In this document: piece after piece, positions 46,784 to 58,840 of the stretch
Position numbering within the stretch: the stretch's first letter is position 1
Layout: each line of letters opens with the position of its first letter
Assembly: GCA_021234155.1 (NCBI GenBank)
Contig: JAJEKV010000079.1
Span: 1,866,789-1,930,788, forward strand
Reading direction: 5' to 3'
Source: Isoetes taiwanensis
Lineage: Eukaryota; Streptophyta; Lycopodiopsida; Isoetales; Isoetaceae
Length of the DNA: 64,000 nt
Notes under the pieces: model-generated
The model's input: only the letters and a program-made list of their open reading frames with translations
The model's database searches: none
What the model was told of the DNA's origin: nothing
Translations under genes and position numbers: made by a program

Positions 46784-47165
46784 GATGTGAGACATCATGG
46801 AGGGATCAGCACCATTGGAGAATTGCTTGATAAAACCATAAATATTGAAGAGACATTTGCATTGTAGGATTCTTGCCAAAGCATAGAAAGTGTACAAATT
46901 GTGAAAGGGATATGAAATTGAGAGGAACGCATGACACGATTAAGTGGAAGTGCAAGGGTAAGCATTGTAATTACAATTGCTCATTTTTTTGCAAGGGCAC
47001 TTGGTTTGTTGGTAGTAAGGTTACGTTCCCATGAAACAGATCGGAGTTCCAAATTTCTTGTCAAGGTGAAGTCCAGCAAGTTCCCTTGTTCACATTTAAC
47101 CTCGAAATTTAAGGTCAACTTCCAAGGCTGGCTTGGATTTTTCAAAAATGGAGGGGGTTTTTGAA
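46784..47165 (+). pseudogene. Merlin/IS1595-type zinc-ribbon fragment (duplication copy 2, left arm)
   Basis: The counterpart of 43117-43371, with a short deletion (before GGATTCTTGCC) and frameshifts. The same codons for CTNCERDMKLRG, WKCKGKHCNYNC and GTWFVGSK can be read across frames. The small MITE-like insertion follows at about 47022. Confidence 0.65.
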
Positions 47166-47399
47166 CTCGTCGGTTACTTGTCTTGAGTCTTGAGTCCGGT
47201 CGGAGGCGCATGGGAATATGACCTAAGTTTATTTTATCTCAAATGCTTCAGATAATGTACGGTTGTAGCATTAAGATGACTCCATTAAGATGACTCAAGA
47301 GCAATCAAGGACTAGATACAAAGTAAGCATATTACGGTAAATTGATATAATTATTGTCGTGATATTTATGCTATTTTTATACAAAGCAAAATTAGGTTA

Positions 47400-47545
47400 T
47401 TGCAGCCCGGAGAAGATTATTGAAATTGATGAAAGCAAATTTAGAAAGCGGAGGTAAACGAGTTGAGGGTCAAGGTCAATGAGGGTTTTTTGTTGCATCG
47501 AGCGAGGATATGATAAAATATTTATGGTGCCTTTTGAGAACTGGA
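47400..47545 (+). pseudogene. Merlin/IS1595-type catalytic fragment (duplication copy 2, left arm)
   Basis: The counterpart of 43730-43880. EIDESKF with the catalytic Asp is present, followed by a stop and FMVPFENWTKE. Confidence 0.7.
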
Positions 47546-47625
47546 CAAAAGAGACTCACAGATAATTTGTGCAACGTTGATACTCCAACTGTTGTGCCTT
47601 CTCAAAATCGTGTCCTTTTCAATAA

Positions 47626-47900
47626 TCAGTATATATGATAGAGCCTGATGTTTACGAAATTGAAAATAATATTTGTGAGAGTCTCTTTTGTCCGATTCTC
47701 AACAGGCACCATAAATATTCTATCAGATCCTTGCTCGATGCCATAAAAAATCCACTGACTCTCAACTCGTCTACCTCTATTATATTTCTGCTTTCCCAAT
47801 TTGCTTTCATTAATTTCAACAATCTTTCCTGACACATTAATAACCTAATTATGCTATTATATAGAGAGAGCGCACAAATATCACAATATTTATTTACCAA
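47626..47900 (-). pseudogene. Merlin/IS1595-type catalytic fragment (duplication copy 2, right arm, inverted)
   Basis: The minus strand reads KIVEINESKLGKQKYNRG, RRVESQWIFYGIEQGSDRIF and MVPVENRTKETL. It has the same Asp-to-Asn change as the copy 1 right arm, so the change predates the duplication. The second Asp region is frameshifted. A zinc-ribbon remnant on the same strand lies at about 48010-48150. Confidence 0.8.
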
Positions 47901-48267
47901 TTTATCGTAGTATGCTTATTCTATATCTTGCATTCCGTCCTTATTTGCTCTCGTCATCTTAATGCTCCAACAATACATTATTATGAGCATTCGAGATAAA
48001 GTAAGTTTACTACCAACAAACCAAATGCCCTTGCCAAGGAACAATTGTAATTGCAATGCTTGCTCTTGCATTTTTACTTAATCCCATCACGTGTTCCCTT
48101 ATTATCACCCCTCAATTTCATATCATTTTCATTATTTACACACTCTATACGTCTTGGCAAGATTATGTTTGCAAATGCTTTTTATAAATTTTTGGTTGAC
48201 AAAAAAAAGTCTTAATCAAATGTAAGATTTTTTTGAGAGGTTTTTTTTTTTACCAAACCATTGTATG

Positions 48268-48690
48268 CAATATCTAAGTCACTAAAATTAGATAAAGAAC
48301 AGAAACACTAGAGAGAGAATGTCAATTATTTCTATGCTCAAAACTTAAGCTACAAAGGTTAGATTCAGATGATCCTGAGCTCTTTGGAAACTTTATGTAG
48401 AGAGCTTTCCATTTGCTTATGATTTGACCTAGATCTATCAAGATATGGAGTCTTTGGAAAGTTTATGGAGAGAGCTTTCTATTTTCATAGATACCTACTT
48501 TTTGTACTTTTCAATCCGGATACTTTTTTGTAAAGTGCATGCCATGCAGATTTGATAGTAATATGGTTTTTATTATAATTTTTGAATTCGAACTCCATTT
48601 TGAGTATTTTTTTATTGCGTTGGAAAGCTCTCTTTTAATGATGTATGATATGCGCATAATTGGTTAAGTTTTCTGGGCGAAAGCAACAAA
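48268..48690. other. Segment present only in duplication copy 2
   Basis: About 420 bases between TTGTATGC and AACAAATTTC that are absent at the matching place in copy 1 (about 44590). It contains repeated GAGAGCTTTC motifs. No gene or terminal repeats seen, so insertion here and deletion in copy 1 cannot be distinguished. Confidence 0.6.
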
Positions 48691-49987
48691 TTTCTAGGCG
48701 GATTTAGTAAGGTTTCATACTCTACTAGTTGATTCTCTGTCCAGCTGATCATTCTAGTCATGTACTTTTGTCCTACACCATTGTAGTGTAGTAAGCTTTT
48801 ATGAAGATATTGAAGAGATGATGTTATTATCGACGCATTTTGTGTCCAAAAAAAATAAAAAAATAAAACTTTGTTTTTGTGTGTTATGGGATTTGTGCAA
48901 TATTTGATGGTTTATATGTTCATGAACTTGCCTTCTGAAGGTAAAATTTAAGCCTGCTGCACTCAACCCAGACCATTGGGCATGTGTATTCCATTGTCAT
49001 CCTATGATCCTCCTCCTTATAGGGACCATCAGATTGCTAGTCTTATTGCATTCAAAGCTCTTACTTTGTTTTCCCAGCTTGATTCTTGCTTTCTCTAACT
49101 CTTGCTTTGTTGCCCTGGCTTGTCTTCCCGTATGAACTCTCTCTTTCTCTATCTTATGGCCCTTATTGCTATATTATCTTCCTTAATTTTTCTTTTATTC
49201 AATGGCTTTTAGCTTATTCAGAATTACCTCAACTATAGGTAAAGCTTCTTCATCAGCTCCTAAGCTTGAATTCGAATTTCATTTTTTTTTCGCATTTCTT
49301 ACGTCTTTATATAGGCCACTTCCTAGTTTGCTCTTCTAGTTCGTCCACTTTAATTATTATTTTTATTAGATTTTTTTTCCTTTTTTCTACTGTTTCTCTA
49401 TATATTGTCATTGTCTTCAAGTTCATTCCTATCGGCCTTCTCTTTGAGCGTTCTCTTTCTTTATTCTTTTTGTTTCTAGTTCCTCCCTCCCCCCTTACCC
49501 TTTCTTGTATCTCCATGTTTTGCTTCTTGACACATGTCTTTTTGTCTTTTCACTTTTGTTTCTTTTTTCATAGGCGGATGATCTTCTCCACACTAGTTTG
49601 CAGTTGCTTTGTCCTGGCTAGGTGGATGTTCTTTCCCGTCTTATTATTCGGTTCTTTTAGATGGATGTTCTTCCCTGCTCTATCTTGCACGCGTTTCTTC
49701 TGGTAGAGCGGATGTTCTTCCCTGTCCGGATCCCTGTCTATTTCATAATTTTTCTTTTTATTCATTTTTCGATTTCATTTTTTCTTGTGGTCTTTTGAAT
49801 TTACTCTAGGTTTACTTTCTTTTCATCTCTTACATTTCTCACCTGGTGTCTTCTTTTGAGAATATGGCTAGCATGCAGGACCTTCTACTGGTTTTTTGGC
49901 GTTTTTTGGAGTTGGCAGCATTGATGCTTGGCGTGGTAGTCTGCTGACGAGTAGAGATTGTTCGACATATTGCTGCTAGTCTCAGAT

Positions 49988-50084
49988 CTTATCTTCATCA
50001 GTTATATCACTCTCAGTTCATTTTTTATCTTTATGCTTTTCCCCGAAAACCTGAAAGAGCGGGGTTTTTAGTCCAGTTGATAAG
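49988..50084 (+). other. Shared 3'-end stem-loop, copy 4
   Basis: The outer arms are CTTATC (49988-49993) and GATAAG (50079-50084). The core is CCCCGAAAACCTGAAAGAGC followed by GGGGTTTTTAGTCC. It ends duplication copy 2. Confidence 0.6.
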
Positions 50085-50090
50085 ACTTCG

Positions 50091-50934
50091 GATTTTGAGT
50101 CTATGTGACATTATTTCTTACTTAATAAACCCTCGGTGATTGTCTAGTTCCGGGGTTCTTAAATTATGTTTGGCTTTAGATTTGCTTTGGCCATTCATTG
50201 ATACTACTTTACTATTGTACTTGCCTCGTTTTTTGGTACGCTCAATAAGGAAAGCCACTTCAGCTATATGATGTTGTTTGTTTGATACATAGAGTCTCCT
50301 AAGAATGTCATTTTCACATGAAATTTGAGATCTATGTTGCCAAGAAAGCCTTGCATTCATAAAAAATATTGCATTTCATAAAAGATGAACTATTTGTATA
50401 ATTAACATACTTAAACTCCAATGTAGTGTAGTCACAAACATAACAAAATGTAGAGAATGCATGATTAACTACTACATATATGTTGATAAAATTATAATTT
50501 ACGTAGATATAGGTGTAGTGCATGGTATGCATCTTTTATTACCCTTCTAAAGATAATAAAAAAAATATTTACTTTTGATTTTAGCAAGGTTTGGACTCCT
50601 TTGTGCCAGAAAACATGAAGAATGCAGTTCTAGACTAGTACGAAAACTGCTAAATTATATGAGATTTGGACAATCACCACAAGATATGGGTGAATCCATT
50701 AGTCATGAAATTTTTGTAGATCATAAAGAATCAAGTGAAGATTCAAAAGATAGTGGTAGATTGCAAAATGGAGAAGTTCCTTTGTAGATATATGGGTGTA
50801 AGTGGCACATGTATGATGGACCAATTCTGGTCCATGGACTGTAGATGGTCCAGTGGACAACTCTAGTGTTAAGCCAACTTTTGGTGGGGATTCGTTCTTC
50901 CCGCATGTAGTGCTCTGTTCTTCAAAATGCCATT
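50091..50934. other. Intergenic, between the duplication and the copia element
   Basis: No gene seen. 50264-50308 repeats the sequence preceding the 45564 hairpin. The plus-strand open frame 50575-50787 shows no family motif. Confidence 0.4.
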
Positions 50935-51263
50935 TGTTAGAATTTTGAAGATTCAGCATATAATTATAGGGCATGAAAGCTTGATCCTGCAATGCTCAGA
51001 TTGCTAGAATTTAAGCTGTACATTAGAATACATTGATGTACATTAGAGTACATTAGATACATTGGTGTACATTAGATACAATGAAGTACATCTCTGGAGT
51101 TTGGCCTTCTGTTTCCGGCTATTGGCTTTTCAATGCCATTCATTGCATGCATTTATAGATTACATGCTTTACAGAGAACATGGAGATTAGTCCTATTCTA
51201 TCCCTGTTGTGTCTCTTCCATTATTGCTTTGTGTCAGTTCATAGCTGATACGTTTTTCTAACA
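50935..51263 (+). repeat. 5' LTR of the copia element (329 bp)
   Basis: Starts TGTTAG and ends CTAACA, the expected short inverted ends, directly before the primer-binding site. It contains a cluster of GTACATTAGA(G/T)TACATT-type short repeats at about 51016-51090, as often seen in LTR U3 regions. Confidence 0.75.
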
Positions 51264-51265
51264 AT

Positions 51266-51277
51266 TGGCATCAGAGC
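51266..51277 (+). other. Primer-binding site of the copia element
   Basis: TGGCATCAGAGC, one mismatch from the initiator tRNA-Met complement TGGTATCAGAGC, two bases after the LTR end. Confidence 0.75.
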
Positions 51278-51828
51278 AGAAAGATCATCTTGTCTTGTAC
51301 AATGACTGACAGATTTGGAGCTACTCTTTTGAGCACTGTAGAAGTCTACAATGGTGGACTAGGATTCCAAGTGTGGAAAGACATTGTAAAGCACATCTTG
51401 GAAGTAGAGGATCTCTGGGATTTAGTTGATCCAGATGGTGGTACAAATGTGAACATAAACACAATGACAAGGTCAGCATCTGAAGGATGTGTTAACATGA
51501 GAATAAATGATGGTACAGGTCAGGCAAACACTGAAGGCAACAATCTGGGAGGAGGAAGATCATTGTACTCAAAGGTTAATGAAGCCCAGGGGATAATCTC
51601 TTGAAAGGTCAGTCCTACTATCAGGCTTAAACTAAGAAATTTAAGTCCAAGGCAGATGTGGTCTTTTTTGTTGAAACATTTTGAAGAAAAGATATCATCA
51701 CAAATTGATTTGCTTGAAAATGAATTAAGAGGACAGAGGATGGAGATGTAGCAGCATTTTTTAATAAATTTGATAACATTATTGCTGACCTATCTGGGGT
51801 TGGAGTGAATGGGTCAGAATGAAGTCAA

Positions 51829-52748
51829 GTGTTACAGATCTCTAGATCTATTAGTGAAAACGAAAATCTTGCTCTATTTATTGGAAATATGAGCAAGACA
51901 AGGGAAGAAGCTGAAAACATACTTAGAACAGAATTTAAACAAAAGAAAATAATGAGAGAAGGAGATGTGCCCATTGAAATTTTGTTTGCTGGAAAAAGAG
52001 ACAAAATCACATGCTATTCAAATTTATGTGGTCCCCTGAATGTGAGAGGGAGAACAAATAAAAGGTATTTTATTTCCTTCATTGATGATCATAGCAGAAA
52101 AACCAAATGCTACTATCTGGAAAGAAAATCCCAAGCATTGGAAAGAGAAACTAGGAAAATGCTAAGGTGTATTCGATCTGATGGAGGAGGAGAGTATCTG
52201 TCTGCCAAATTTAAGTTTTTTTGTATTACTAATGGCATCAAAAGGCAATTAACTTGCAGGTACAACCCTCAACAAAACGGACCATTATGGATGCAGTAAG
52301 ATCAATGATCAAACACAGTGGGCTGCCAAACAACTTACGGGACGAGGCATTGAAAACTGCAATTCTTGTACAAAACAAACTTCCATCATCAAGCTTAAGA
52401 GGTAATGTACCAGATCTAATATGGTCAAAAGGAAATGAACAGATAAATTATAACATGTTTAAAACATATGGATGGCTAGTATATGCTCATGTTCCAAATG
52501 AATCGAGAAAGAAGCTCGACAATAAAGCTGAGATAGGGTTCCTTGTTGGATATGATGAGGAAACAAAGGGGTATAGAATCTATATCTCAGAAAGCAAGAA
52601 AGTAGTAATCAGCAGAGATGTTTTATTTGATGAAGACACTCTGTACAAGGACAGAGCTGGAAAAAGGAAAAAGGAAAAAGTTAGTACAGTGGACAAAGTT
52701 AAGCCAAATATAGAGATTGACTCTGACCATGAAGCGATGATGAATTAA
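51829..52748 (+). pseudogene. Copia integrase, two frames
   Basis: Frame 1 (to 52299) has YSNLCGPLNVRG, RYFISFIDDHSRKTKCYYL, IRSDGGGEYLSAKF and YNPQQNG, then shifts. Frame 2 (52254-52748) continues with RTIMDAVRSMI, ALKTAILVQNKLPS, YGWLVYAHVP and KAEIGFLVGYDEETKGYRIY. The usual SDLCGP Asp is Asn, the RSDGGGE Asp is present, and the catalytic Glu expected after PQQNG is lost at the frameshift. The integrase cannot be active as it stands. Confidence 0.85.
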
Positions 52749-52828
52749 ACAGCAATAACAATAGGGCTATGACAACAAATGATGATTCAGATGAGGAAAG
52801 TGATGGTATGCAACACAAAACATAGGAA

Positions 52829-53127
52829 GTGCCTATCAAAAGAAAGGCACAAGCAGAGAAGTTGCTGGAAGAAGCTGGAATCCAAACTAAAATGTATGGC
52901 AGAAATATATTTGGTAAAAGCAGACGAATTGAAAAACAAAATATTGAATCAGATCAAATTATAGCAATTCTACAAGATGTGATGATTCCCAAATCCTTTG
53001 AGGAAGCAATGGAAAGCAATGATAAGGAAAGGTGTTTGAAGGCCATGCATGAAGAGCTAGATTCCTTCAAAGAAACCGAGACTTATGAACTGACAAAATA
53101 TCCAGCAGAACACAATGTAATAGGAAA
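52829..53127 (+). pseudogene. Copia reverse transcriptase, N-terminal fragment
   Basis: PKSFEEAMESNDKERCLKAM and HEELDSFKETETYELTKYP match the start of the copia RT domain (family form: P.s..eAl....W..Am..E). It stops after HNVIGN at about 53127 before any catalytic motif. Confidence 0.75.
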
Positions 53128-53173
53128 CTCACGGACTCACAGACGGACACTATTTTCCCCCTATTCATATTAT

Positions 53174-53299
53174 TGTAATGGACCCATGGGAGATCGCTCG
53201 AGTAGATCTTGGTGTTGCGTTCTCGAGACACCGACTACTCATAAACGTCTAGACGGTTTTGCCCAGTTGGTTATGGGCATGTTGATTAGGAACGTTACA
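53174..53299 (+). repeat. Short LTR (126 bp) of a second retroelement
   Basis: Starts TGTAA and ends TTACA, directly followed by a perfect primer-binding site. An LTR this short suggests a TRIM-like non-autonomous element. No second LTR was found downstream in the window, so the element is either incomplete or its 3' end was lost. Confidence 0.55.
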
Positions 53300-53301
53300 G
53301 T

Positions 53302-53313
53302 TGGTATCAGAGC
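53302..53313 (+). other. Primer-binding site of the short-LTR element
   Basis: TGGTATCAGAGC, a perfect match to the plant initiator tRNA-Met complement, two bases after the LTR end. Confidence 0.65.
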
Positions 53314-54068
53314 AATATTGGAGCTTTGGGAGTTGCCTTGTTGGTTGTGCCATTGTGATGCTAATGGTTTTTCTTTCAGAGACATCAGGAGATAATATCC
53401 TCAGAGGGAGGAGCAATATCTAGAGGGAATTTTTGCAAGAGAAGGGTTTTGAAGCTTGTGGTGTTGAGGAGACACCGAGAAGGCAGGAGCTTGGAGATCG
53501 CATCAAGAACTGCATCAGATCTTCTTCTTTCAGGTGGGGTTTTGTTGTGATTCTTTAGTTTGTATAGATTGCCATGATTAGCTTATGAGAATCACTTGAA
53601 AATGATAACAATTGGAAATTGGTATGGAGTTTATCGTGTTTGCAAAGGAGCTTAACAAGGAAGCTAACAAAAGAGATCCAAATAGCAGAATAGCATGTCG
53701 AAATGTGTGCTAGCTTTTCAAGGCAATAGCTCAGATGATTTTATGTTTCAAGTGTGCTAGAATCAGTGGATAAGAGCGGGTGAAAATTGCAAGGACTGGA
53801 ATTGGGATAAGCTCGTAATTAAGCAAGGGAAGCCGAATTTGCTTCTTGACAACTGGATTTGTATAGACAAGGGCACATTAGATTGAATCAGGGCTGAAAG
53901 TGAGCCTTCAATACAGATTTGGGCCGTTTAAGAATCTGGCCAGACTCGATTAATCCATGTATGTCATCTTGGGTCGGACTAGAAACATCTGGGAAGGGCC
54001 GGTTTGGCCTAAGAAAGGGGTAATTTGATCTGGAACATCATCAAATTGGAGAATCGATGTACATCGAT
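53314..54068 (+). other. Internal sequence of the short-LTR element or Helitron interior
   Basis: No coding signature. A gag or pol gene is not visible, which fits a TRIM/LARD-like element. It runs into a Helitron 3' terminus at 54069. Confidence 0.35.
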
Positions 54069-54097
54069 GCCTGGCAAAGCTGGGCACCCATTATTAG
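54069..54097 (+). mobile_element. Helitron 3' terminus inserted into a dispersed repeat
   Basis: The hairpin GCCTGGC-AAA-GCTGGGC (54069-54085, with two G-T pairs) is followed by ACCCATTA and TTAG (54094-54097), then T. The host repeat resumes at 54098 (TATTTGTTAAAAATAATT). In the two uninterrupted paralogues the same point is A|T (62033/62034 and 56165/56166), exactly the AT target used by Helitrons. The element lies to the left. Its 5' end was not found. Confidence 0.7.
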
Positions 54098-54740
<643 letters not shown>

Positions 54741-55307
54741 TACGTTAGCTCTAGGAGATGACTACTCCTGCCCCATCTAAAACATGCTTTTCTGGAATTT
54801 TTGAAATTCTTTAGAGGATTTATCAAATATTTTTTACTGTCCCTTTTTTTTTTTGAAATTTTTACATAGAGTTATAATATATTATTCGGATAAATTTTAG
54901 TTATAAATTGAACATCTATAAGATGTCATTTGCCAAAGATTTGAAAATTTTTTATTGTTGCAATTGCCAAATTTTAAGACCATTCTATCAAATGAAACTT
55001 TATGTTTTTTGAATGTTATTTTTTCAGAACTAAAATGCTGACAATATTCAATGCTTTTTTGAGTTTTCCGTTTGCATCATAACTATTTGCTAGTGTTTGA
55101 AAATGAACCTTATTTTATATAAAACTTTATCTACTTTTATAATGCTATCTAATCTAATATATATTAATATGGAATTCTTTAACTAATAAGAAGTCATTTA
55201 GAGAATAGATAAATAAAAAAATATGAATATATAATTTAGAATATTTTAATAAAAATAGGCATTCTAATGAAGGGCTGATAAATTTTCTATATTTCTATTT
55301 GAGTGAG

Positions 55308-55328
55308 AGAGAGAGAGAGAGAGAGAGA
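55308..55328. repeat. (GA)n microsatellite
   Basis: About ten GA units, followed by TTTCTCTCTC, so it can form a small hairpin. Confidence 0.8.
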
Positions 55329-56014
55329 AATTTCTCTCTCTATTTCTATTTCTATTTGAATGGCACTTTATTACTTAGCCACTCCTCTGCACACCTAAAA
55401 ATTTTGGCATTCTCTGAATGACCAGAGATCTAAAAAATAGTATAACAACATTCAAATTTAACTCCTGTCTGAAAACAGAAAATGCGACACGAAAATTAAA
55501 TTGCTAATAAGTGTACTTCCTGTAAAAGAAACAATGCCACGTAGAAGTATGTAATTGGGATACAAGCATACCACACCCAACTGTTTTTTACATAGTATGC
55601 TTTTCGTGGCAATGGTTGCCAAATTGATTTTTCTGACTCAATGGAATATTATGTGGAGAAAGAACACTGCTGAAGAAAAAGAAATGCTTACTTTGCACAA
55701 CTTCAGATTCCATCTATGTACGTATTCTTAGCCCTTCGATTCTGGTGCAAGCTTTATAACTTACATTTTAGCTGAGGTTTAGTGTAGTCTATCATTTAAC
55801 TGAGGTTTAGGTAGAAAGAATTACTTGAGTTCAAAAGCAAATGATTTCTTTCACTCCATAAATCATCCAATCTTGAAAAGTTCACTTCTTGAAGTTACTT
55901 CAATTCAAGAAGATGAAACAGACGATTTATAAACAACACAAATAAATGATGGAGTGTCAATATTTATATATGGCGTACATACCGATACACCAGCTCCTTA
56001 TAAAAGATCTTTAT

Positions 56015-56710
56015 CAACAATTTTATGATAAAGATTCAACTTCTTATTATAAGTAGCTAATATAAGAGATTTAGCAAATAACAAAATAAACAATTTCTTT
56101 ATGCTGAAAAAGACTAACTATAAATGTAAAATTTTACAATCAAGAACTTACATATAAGATATAGATATTTGTTAAAAATAATTTGATAACATGATACATA
56201 AATAAATAAATCATTGAATGGTTTTGCAAGTTAAAAAAATGTAATGCTTGCGCGACTTATTATATTCACATATCACATATATACTAGTTATAGTACATCT
56301 GTTATAGTCTTTATTTATATGTTTTAATATTTACATTTTTGCTTCTAAGAAAACAACATTCAAAGAAAAAGTGAAAAATTACTTGCGTGGAGATGTTTCT
56401 TGTAGCCAAATCTCCTATTCTTCAAAATCTGTAGCAAAATCTTCAGTAAAAAGGAGATCCTCAACACGATAGTTGTGTAATAATCTTGATAAGGTAAAGA
56501 AGAAAGCGTCATAGCAAATGTCGATTCAGATAATTGTACAATATGTTCAAAAGATGATAGGGTAAAGAAAAAAATACCATAGCAAGTGCCGATTCAGATA
56601 ATTGTACAATATTTCAAAAGACTTTGTATGCTAATCATTATACACATAGCACTTAACTAAAAAAGAATTGAACAATGGCACTAAGAAGGCTAACAAAAAA
56701 AAATGATCCA
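56015..56710. repeat. Dispersed repeat R, copy 2
   Basis: An uninterrupted copy, extending further left than copy 1 (shared with 61890-62033). It contains its own short tandem duplication: GATTCAGATAATTGTACAAT with flanks occurs at about 56522 and 56590. Confidence 0.75.
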
Positions 56711-57082
56711 AGAAAAGATAAAAAGCTCCATATGTAAACCATCTATAGATATTGGCGCTCCACTACTTAGTTGTCCTGCTTCTTGAACTTTCCAGCATTG
56801 GATCATCCATGGACGAAAAGAAATCTTCTTTGGAACATTCTCTCCACCTAAACCTTATTTAAATCCAAGAAACGACAGACTACATTAAACTTCAGCTAAA
56901 ATGCAAGTTATGAAGCTTACACTGCAATCGAAGCATGCTTCACTAGAATGACTACTTTTATAAGCTCTTCATTAGAATGCCTACATTTACTAAAATATTT
57001 TTATTTTTATATTCATATTCTTTTTTTATTTACATATTCTCTATCATGATTTTATATTAGTTTAAGAGTTCCACGCTAAAAT

Positions 57083-57128
57083 CTATTCTATTCTATTCTA
57101 TTCTATTCTATTCTATTCTATTCTATTA
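57083..57128. repeat. (TTCTA)n pentanucleotide array
   Basis: About nine TTCTA units inside the right arm of the foldback. The left arm has a single related (TATCTAATCTAAT) stretch. Confidence 0.9.
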
Positions 57129-57513
57129 TATAGTATTATAAAAGTAGTTAAATTTTTATATAAAATAAAATACAATTTTAAACACTAGCAAAATGGTTAC
57201 GATGCAACCAAAAACCCAAAAAAGCATTGAATATTGTCAGTATTTTAGTTTTACAAAGATAATATTTAAAAAACATAATGTTTCATTTGATAGAATGGTC
57301 TTAAAATTTTGACTATTTTGACAATCAATAATTTTCAAATGTTTGACAAACGATATCTTAAAGATAGTAAATTTATAACTAAAAAATTTTCACAAATAAA
57401 ATTTATATGAATAATATATTATAACCTTATATAACAATTTCCAAAACAAAAATGGCAATGTAACAAGAACCAAATTTTTTTAATAAATCCTTATAAAAAC
57501 ACTTTATTAACAA

Positions 57514-57541
57514 CTAGTTATGGTGCCCGGCGTTGCCGGGC
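57514..57541 (-). mobile_element. Helitron 3' terminus (hairpin plus CTAG)
   Basis: Minus strand: GCCCGGC-AAC-GCCGGGC (57541-57525), then ACCATAA, then CTAG (57517-57514), then T in the flank. Nearly the same hairpin as at 12061-12090, so the same family. The element lies to the right and abuts the foldback on the left. No Rep/helicase gene is recognised. Confidence 0.65.
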
Positions 57542-58840
57542 TTTACTAATTATTTGTCAAGAAATGGAGGAATAAAAGTTTAAATTTTGAAAACTTGTAA
57601 TATGTGGCTAAACATATCCTATAAGTATGTATTTGGTTCGTATGTATTTATGTTATATTGATATAGTTTGCTTTCTTATGGAAAGTTCTAGAAAGAATAC
57701 ACCTCAACATGTTTTTAGGCAATATGGATGCTTTTCTTTGAGATTCTATTGAGAAATGGAAACTTATGGACCAATTAGACTTATCTTCTCATATACTACA
57801 TATGGAAAGTTTTGTAACTGAGAGTAGCTGCTACTCTCGAGAGTAGCAATCAAGTTGTGTTGATGATTTCCATTGCTAGCATCCAGTTATAAGAAAAAAG
57901 TCTTGATTAGTTAAAAAAACTCTCATCGTCTCTAGATCACCTAAAGATCTATATGACTTCCTGCGAAAAGAACTTCAAATTATAGAAATAAAAAGTTGGT
58001 ATATGTTGTGTATACACAAATATAAACTCTTTTTTTAACCTGCAAATGTCAACTCTTTTGTAACCTGCAATTTCTTATACTGAAATACAACCAGCAACAA
58101 ATGCTTGCTTATACAAATCAACTCTTTTGGAAAGTGCAATTACTTACTAAAAACAAATTTGGAAAAAAAAACAACATTAAAAATCTCAAGAGTAGTGACA
58201 AAATAGCAGATTGCTTAAATAATTAGGTTTTGACAAATCAGGACATTCATCTTACTGTCATGATCCATCCAGGATGAATTTGGCATGTAAGACATTCAAA
58301 TGCATCTATTTTCCGCTGTACTTTCCTCCATCTCTTCTGTGCAGGGCATGCCTTCATCCTCATTTGAACACCAACTTGTGTACACTTCTATGCCCAAGCA
58401 TTCGCCATCCAGGATAATCAATGGAGCCTTTCATGAACAACTCCTAAAATGCAAACTGAGGGAACTATACTATTAAACACGCCAACAGACAAATCCAAAT
58501 CATTATATAGGTGGCATAATGATGGACCAAGCTACTTTCTAAAACAATGACACACGGCATTCCTCGTTTAAATTTATTGAATGGCTCATGTTATAGTTTT
58601 GTGCCAGAAGATCTAAGAATATGAACTTGTCTGCATCTATGCTCTGATGCAACATCCAGCAATATCACCGTGCTCAACATTGACATCAATAATAGCATTC
58701 CGAGTATAAAGACCAGGCACAAATCCTTATCCTAAGCTCGAAAAACTTAGTGAGATAGTTAACCACAACAAAGATAATATCTAGACCAAGCTTTGCAACG
58801 AAGAACTAAATCTCTGCCCAAGCTCATGGTCTTAAATTTT
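57542..58840. other. Intergenic or Helitron interior, nothing recognised
   Basis: AT-rich. No gene, RNA or clear repeat was seen. If the Helitron to the left is real, this belongs to it. Confidence 0.35.

Larger units (their letters stand above)
46364..50090. repeat. Tandem segmental duplication, copy 2 (3.7 kb)
   Basis: It comprises B' (46364-46739) followed directly by A' (46736-50090). The join lacks the 1.83 kb middle part of copy 1, and the bases TTCT occur at both deletion edges in copy 1 (41232-41235 and 43066-43069) and once at the join here (46736-46739). It carries an extra segment of about 420 bp at 48268-48690 absent from copy 1. Identity to copy 1 is high by eye (a few percent difference). 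Confidence 0.88.
50935..53127 (+). mobile_element. Ty1/copia LTR retrotransposon, 5' part, truncated
   Basis: Order: 5' LTR (50935-51263), primer-binding site (51266-51277), gag-like remnant (about 51302-51840), a large internal deletion removing the protease, integrase (about 51960-52740), then the first part of the RT (about 52830-53127). Similarity ends at 53127, where a Lys-Trp motif would be expected, and unrelated LTR sequence begins shortly after. No 3' LTR in the window. Stops and frameshifts make it non-autonomous. Confidence 0.85.
54800..57500. repeat. Large imperfect inverted repeat (foldback), about 2.7 kb
   Basis: The left arm (about 54800-55190) pairs with the right arm (about 57060-57490); for example ACCATTCTATCAAATGAAAC against GTTTCATTTGATAGAATGGT, and ATTCAATGCTTTTTTG against CAAAAAAGCATTGAAT. 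An inner pair (about 55751-55795 with 56876-56922) shares CATTTTAGCTGA. The left arm has about 400 bp more between its two blocks than the right. Repeat R copy 2 occupies the centre-right. No coding sequence recognised. Confidence 0.7.

Noticed and set aside
50079-50110. tRNA A-box-like TAGTCCAGTTGATAAG after the shared hairpin
   Set aside because: No B box follows within a tRNA-like distance; explained better as the right arm of the hairpin.
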